The notes below the pieces were generated by a model that was not told the origin of the DNA, searched no databases, and saw only the letters and a list, made by a program, of their open reading frames with translations. Both the position numbers and the translations under genes were made by a program. A stretch of DNA of 64,000 nt from Pycnopodia helianthoides (Eukaryota > Echinodermata > Asteroidea > Forcipulatida > Asteriidae): positions 372,001 to 436,000 of the forward strand of contig CM063264.1 of assembly GCA_032158295.1 (NCBI GenBank), written 5' to 3'. This document shows, in pieces, positions 58,455-64,000 of this stretch; positions within the stretch are counted from its first letter, which is position 1; each line of letters opens with the position of its first letter.

Positions 58455-61400
58455 AGTAGCGCTCTGTATACTGTAAAATCCGATTGCGCAATTCCGGAGG
58501 CGGGACTTGACGCAAATGGTATTTATTTGTAGATAACTTCAATACCACTCAGCATGTAACCCTTTTATTTGACAATTGAAATGCCAAAGGTGACCAGGAA
58601 GAGTGGATTGTTTGTATGATAAATTAATTTTTATGGTGAAAGATCAAAGTACCTGGAGATAAATTGTGTTGGTTTTATTGTTGCATGACTGGATGGGTCA
58701 ACCGAGAGTCATATTATATCAATGTGGTGTCCATTCTTCAGATTGGCATAATTGGTATGAAGCCTTCCAAAAATAAGAGTTCTATGACACATTATTTTGT
58801 GTCCACAACCCATAAGAAATTATGCTTGACTGTACCTCTAGTATATTTGGTTGGTAACTTCCTCAACTAACGCGTTACTTTGATTATTTATCGCGAGATT
58901 CAGTGTCGATTTGTGTGGAGTGGAAAATAAGGAGAAAACAGAAGCCCTTGCGTTTATTTAACTTTCTGGAGGAATTTTTATGGACTTTTAGATTGATAGA
59001 TTTATTATTTGAAATTAATAGTTGCAGTTTCGGCGCCTCTTGTATGTTTATCAACAAAATCTGTTCGGCGGCAAAAATAACACAGACATGTCTGTACAGA
59101 AATACAAGGATTACTATTTCACTGTCAAGTTGTAAGTTGGTGTAATTGGTTGCCTTTTTAGTGTACAGTCTTGTTTCATCCAAGATAAAGTGCCAGTATT
59201 TACAACCCAAGGTGAAAAGTGTTGCGAGAAATATTTACGTTGGTTTCATGGGGTCTGATCTTACGACATTAAGCGCATAAATTATGCTTGAGATTGTACA
59301 AGAAAGTCACAAATTTTGAAGAAACAGACGCTGTATATAGGGGTCAAGGGCAAGATGTGGAATTTCATCTAAAAACCGTTTTATGGTTATTTATAGAACA
59401 AGAATGTGTGAATAGATATTTTCAAGCAGTAAGCATGCACTAGTCTTAACATTAATGTAGTGACCCTTTCGCGTAAACCTTTTTGGTCTTCTTCCGGTTC
59501 AGAGCTTCATTTGTATTTCATTGTTGAACTGTTAGATTCTTCTACCACCGCACCTTTTTACGTCCCACTTGTTGCTGTGGCGGTTATAGACTCCGCTCGT
59601 GACGTTGACAGACCCCCGTGACCCCAGTTGACCTTGTAACCTCGTACCCGTCAGATTTGTTATGTTATTTGGACCAGATGGTGCCACAGACGCCTCACAG
59701 TAACTCAAGCTCTGTAAATAAACGTGTTTATAAGATGGGTGTGTATTTACATGTCGTGGAATTTAAGTGAATGAAAAATGATCAGTCTTCAATCATCTAA
59801 ACAGCGCGTGCGCTTTCAGACGTGTCTTGTTTCTTCAACTTTTCTTTTTCTTTCAACTTTGCTGGCAAAGTTTTGCATGACGCATGGGAAGTGGTGAAGA
59901 GTTTAAGACGGAACCGGAAAGGAGAACCTATTTATCATGTTCTGTAAGAGATCAATAAAAGTTGAAAGTAGGATCCACGATTCTGGGGCTTTTTTAAAGA
60001 GTCACAGTTGGTCTTGTTGGTAGAAAACAAAATTATTTTGGTCACCGTATACAGAGTGGTATAGTCATATTAATGTATTCTTTATACCAATTTTGGGCTT
60101 AACAAAGTAAAAATCACTAGAGCAGGATCTGAACCTGCGACCTCAGGATTGCGGGGGTCAACTGAGGTATCTAGCCCTAACAGTGGCCGTCTTCCTATGT
60201 CAATGTCTTTGTTCGGGTGCCAAACTTTAATTATCCAAATTTATTGCAAGAAATAGACATCGCTTACGGGTAGGGCACAACATTCCATTTTGAAATCTCT
60301 CACTTGACCATTTGTCATCAATTGGTCCGATATCACAACTGGACAGATGAGGTGTGAACGGATCTTACGGGAGGGTCCGTACTAGTCAGCGTGTGATACA
60401 GAGAGACTTCATGGGTTCATCGGTGCTAGATTACCCCGTTGACTGACTGTGCTGGCCCCGGCCAATCCCTCGATCCATTACCATCACGTCACTCATCATG
60501 AACTCTAAGAACCACTTTGTTCTTTTTAGGAGAGATATGTTTGTACTTGGCTTGTCCTGAAAATGTGATTCTTGGAATGAATAGAAAATAAATGCGGTCA
60601 TTAAGAGTGAAATGGGAGTGGGAAAAGAGCCAACGGGTAAAAGTGTTATACATCACGGTAGGTGGTATAGTTACATCCCATCATTTCAAACCTCATGTGC
60701 CGAACAACGACAGTTACCAGTTACTCTTGGTATCCGGCCAGAGTTCTTCTTGAATTGCAGTAGATCCTTTAGGTTTCAAACAAAGAACAGCCTCTCAACC
60801 ACCGGTGAAGAATTTATTCCTTTAGTTTGAAAAAATATTCAACTTTAAAAGCCTTTGCAAAATTCGTATCAAAAAATGGTTTCCCAACGGGTTCAGCCAA
60901 GCGCTAACTCCAAAGAAATTGCTAAGTAGAATCATAAGCACTAAACAAAATGTAGGGGACCAGTCACATGGCTTATTTCACGAAAAATAAGGTGGTAACC
61001 TGTTTCTACTAAGCGAAAAGCTATTTCTGCTTAGCATTGTACTCTTTTGTGTGTATAACTCCCCAGGTGTGGTAATTCTAAAGATCTTCCGTGGCTGCTT
61101 TCAAATTCAAGGTCACTACATCCAAGGTCAACACACAAACAGCAATTTCCCACACAACTTTTTGTTAGCTCGATTAAATAGATACTGTTGCTTCGATAAA
61201 CATACATCAACAAAACACTCACAAAGATTTCAGTTTGTGGACGATCCAGGAGGTAGTTTGAGAAAAGGAGTTCGGTCTTTTAGTTGAATAATCCATTGAA
61301 CAATATTTATAATCATAATATATACATGAAAAGAATAATTTCCAGCCCTGCGATCGCCTCCAACCATAGTTGTTGATTTTCACAGAGAATTTCTATAGCC

Positions 61401-64000
61401 TTTCTGTGCTTATTGCCTAGTGATTGTGACAACTACTGTTTGAATTTTGAACTTTTGGAAAAAGCACGTTGAAAAGGCACAAAAATTGTGATGAAAAAAG
61501 TTCACGGTACTATTGAATTAATTGTGCTATACAATTCTAGGTTTAGTTTCTTAATTTATTACACAGATTTAGGCCTAGTTAGTAATCATTTTCAAATACT
61601 GCACATTATTTTTATTTACACAACAGTGAATAAGCGGCTTAGTCTAGGCCTATTTTTAACTTTTGAAAATGTTTTTCTTCTTCTCTGTTTTTGGAATTTT
61701 TATGCTTAAATAAACTGGTTAGACAGACTCGGGACGTGAACTGGTTTTGGATTGTTGTCATACTCTTTGTAAAGTTTTTGCTGCTTCAAAAGATCATGCG
61801 GCTAATTATATGAATTTGATTTTCGAATCGTCCAATTATTGGCAAAGTGCCTGAAACCAGGCTTATCGCGTTACGAGCTGAACCATTTCAATACATCGAA
61901 AAGAATAATTGAAATTCAGTAACGATTACCAGCGAAGCATCACGTGATCGCTTGGGTCGCGTACCCGAAACTTCCGAATCGATAAGAGGTCCAATGTGTT
62001 AGTCTGCGTCTGTCATTCGAGCTTACCTCGCCGTGAAAGATTGCAAGGCAAAATCTGCCGGCCTTCGGGGTAACCAGTCACAAAGTTGTGCCAATAAACA
62101 GAGTGTTGAGGTTGTCGGTCTGCTTTGAAACGGCTAATTTGCCGTCGGTTTTTTTTTTGGAAAGACCAAGGCTTTTGGTAATTTTTTTTACACATTGTGG
62201 TGTCACTACCTTCAACCGCGTGGAGCGACAATTTATCCTGGAGCAATGCATCACAGCACTGCACTTTCGTACAGGTTGACTGTTATGTAGAGTGAACTAA
62301 TGCGTCCACCAAAGCTAGGGCAACGAACCATATAATATCTTTCTTAAAAAAATCGAGTACGGAAGCCGAGCGTGGAGCGCCATAACAGAACACCAGAGCA
62401 ACGAACCATACAACATTTTTTTTCGACATTATTTTCGTCGTTGAGTTACAACAACCTGTATACATTGAGTATAGCTGGGTTCTGTGTAAAAATAACTGCG
62501 TTTCGAAGCGCGGGACAGATTGGGTGATGATACATCCAGGACTCATTAAAGGGTCATCTTGTGCCGTGAACAGTCAGTGAGTACCGTGGCAGAGCAAGGA
62601 GATCCAGCCGTGTTGCTGCTTCTTCGATCGGTAGAGATTTGCGTCTAAAGACCTGGTGAGAAGGTTTCAAGCCATTCAGTGTACAACACGTGTGCCAGCC
62701 ATTCCTGTTACATTGATGCTGTCAGAAACAGGCAAGAGGTAAAGTTGTGTCTCACAATTTATCATTACTTAAAATTGTGCTCATAAAAAGTTAATTGAAG
62801 AGTTGCACATAGATGATCATTGTGACTACAAAGTTGTTGCAATCCAGACTATTACTAGACATCATGTGAAACAGTTATCTGTCATTTGCAATCAATTATC
62901 CAGATATCCCAGTAAATGGTTGAATGATTATGATTATGGGATTATTATTATGGCATTGTGCTCACTTTTTTTTCGTACTAAACATAAAATATCACATTCT
63001 CTGGTGCGTCGCGTCCAACCTTCACTGTTTTCACTTGCTGTAATCAAAATATGATAACTAGACTGTCTTGCGTATTAAAGTCTATTCTAATAGTCATACA
63101 AGTGCGACTGAATTCGGCATTTCCCTCTCTTCTCTAATTAAAATTGAATTTAATTGCCTTTATTATGAGGGTCTTGGTATATCCAAACAGATTTAGTTTA
63201 TAATCTCAGTAAACTTTAACAATTCTTTAAAAAAAAAAAAAAACAAAAAAAAAACACACAAAATGGAGTGAGCTCGGAACTTTGCTTGGAAGTGCACCTG
63301 TCAATTCGTCATTGTGTCCAGAGCTAGTGAGTGAAATGACAATTGGGCAATGGTACAAGGAGGGGAGTGAAGGAGTAGTAGGAATTGAAAGAGTTACCTG
63401 ACTTACTCATTCAATGAATATCCTGACCCCATTGACCTCCAATAGGGGTGTTGCCATGGTGACATTGCGCGCAAATGGACTACCTGTTTGTATTACTACG
63501 TACAAATTTGATTATCAGAATCTGACGTATCGTAACTAAACCGCATTGAAACTATAGGCACTCCGCTAACATGTTAAGAATGTGACACTTTTGCAGTGTA
63601 AGACAGCATGAAATAGTTCGTCGAATGATTTCAGTTACGAAAGTGACATTTTTCCCCCTTTTGTTGTTTTTATTTTTTATTTTGTTGACTTTCTTTCTTA
63701 TTTTTTGACATTTGCTTTGTCATTTTGACATTTCCTTTCTCATTTTGTTCGAGTAAGACAGATTTGCTGGCTTGTATAAATGACACAAAGCTTAGATCTT
63801 CTGTCATGTCTTGGCACATCAATTCGGTTGATTCGACTCAAACTGACAAATGCACATTCTTTAGGGGATTATTGTTCACTTCATTACATCCAGGGATTTG
63901 TCTATTTTGTGTTGATTGGCCATGTTATTTGACTCCTTGGCTGGTAGGCTCTTCGAAGCGTCAATGTAAATTCAATGATTAGCACAATCAATGCAACCCT
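58455..64000. other. Right-hand 5.5 kb without a supported gene
   Basis: One SINE (60085..60180) and low-complexity A/T tracts (for example 63229..63252). A segment at about 62.57-62.73 kb ends in CAAGAG-GTAAAG and could be an untranslated first exon of a plus-strand gene beyond the window, but nothing confirms it. No coding exon recognised. Confidence 0.3.
60085..60180 (-). mobile_element. tRNA-derived SINE, third family, copy 2
   Basis: Read on the minus strand: GGGCTAGATACCTCAGTTGA, then CGCAGGTTCAGATCCTGCTC and a tail with TTTACTTTGTTAAGCCC. Matches the copy at 14.6 kb. Confidence 0.55.

Noticed and set aside
62570..62735. Untranslated first exon ending in GTAAAG
   Set aside because: Only the donor-like end supports it; no coding continuation is visible before the window ends.

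Overview
This is a eukaryotic, almost certainly echinoderm, genomic window. The signs are intron-containing genes with GT-AG splice sites, a low gene density, frequent TAGGCCTA-type words, tRNA-derived SINEs and many short palindromic non-autonomous DNA transposons. From memory of repeat style a sea star is my best guess, but the sequence does not settle this. There are no operons, prokaryotic signals, rRNA genes, intact tRNA genes or CRISPR arrays.

Three protein-coding loci can be supported, all on the minus strand. (1) 15704..16598 is the large first coding exon of an ABTB2/ABTB3 (BTBD11)-type ankyrin-BTB protein. It carries the Ser-rich N-terminus and the paired histone-fold region and ends at a clean splice donor. 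The later ankyrin/BTB exons were not found, so intron 1 probably runs off the left edge of the window. (2) 42552..45149 is a type II membrane glycosyltransferase of the nucleotide-diphospho-sugar transferase family (PF03407-like), in three coding exons. Its catalytic segment lies in a different frame from the stem and C-terminus, so two opposite one-base frame breaks flank it. (3) 52400..55610 is a five-exon gene whose exon phases join exactly to give 319 residues. I do not recognise the family; its composition recalls axonemal or sperm microtubule-associated proteins. Weaker candidates are a short LYR-motif first exon (33166..33223), a small Cys-containing secreted ORF (51913..52218), a hydrophobic ORF (36756..37214) and two GC-rich ORFs near 30.5 kb.

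The rest is intron or intergenic DNA shaped by repeats. The dominant theme is a superfamily of roughly 260-510 bp non-autonomous elements flanked by TTAA (called A to F here). They have related terminal inverted repeats, a shared internal core and, in A to C, a family-specific palindrome at the centre. At least ten A copies, three B, five C, two D, one E and two F copies are present. Several abut while sharing a single TTAA, two are nested at TTAA sites, one is flanked by a 57-bp duplication and one has chimeric ends. Other repeats include two PIF/Harbinger-like MITEs with TAA and TTA target duplications (46059..46554, 46785..47017), a 575-bp element with TIRs and a possible AGTA duplication (57880..58454), several SINE families, a 45-bp-arm palindrome (45770..45869) and two minisatellites (48660..49036, 50041..50700).
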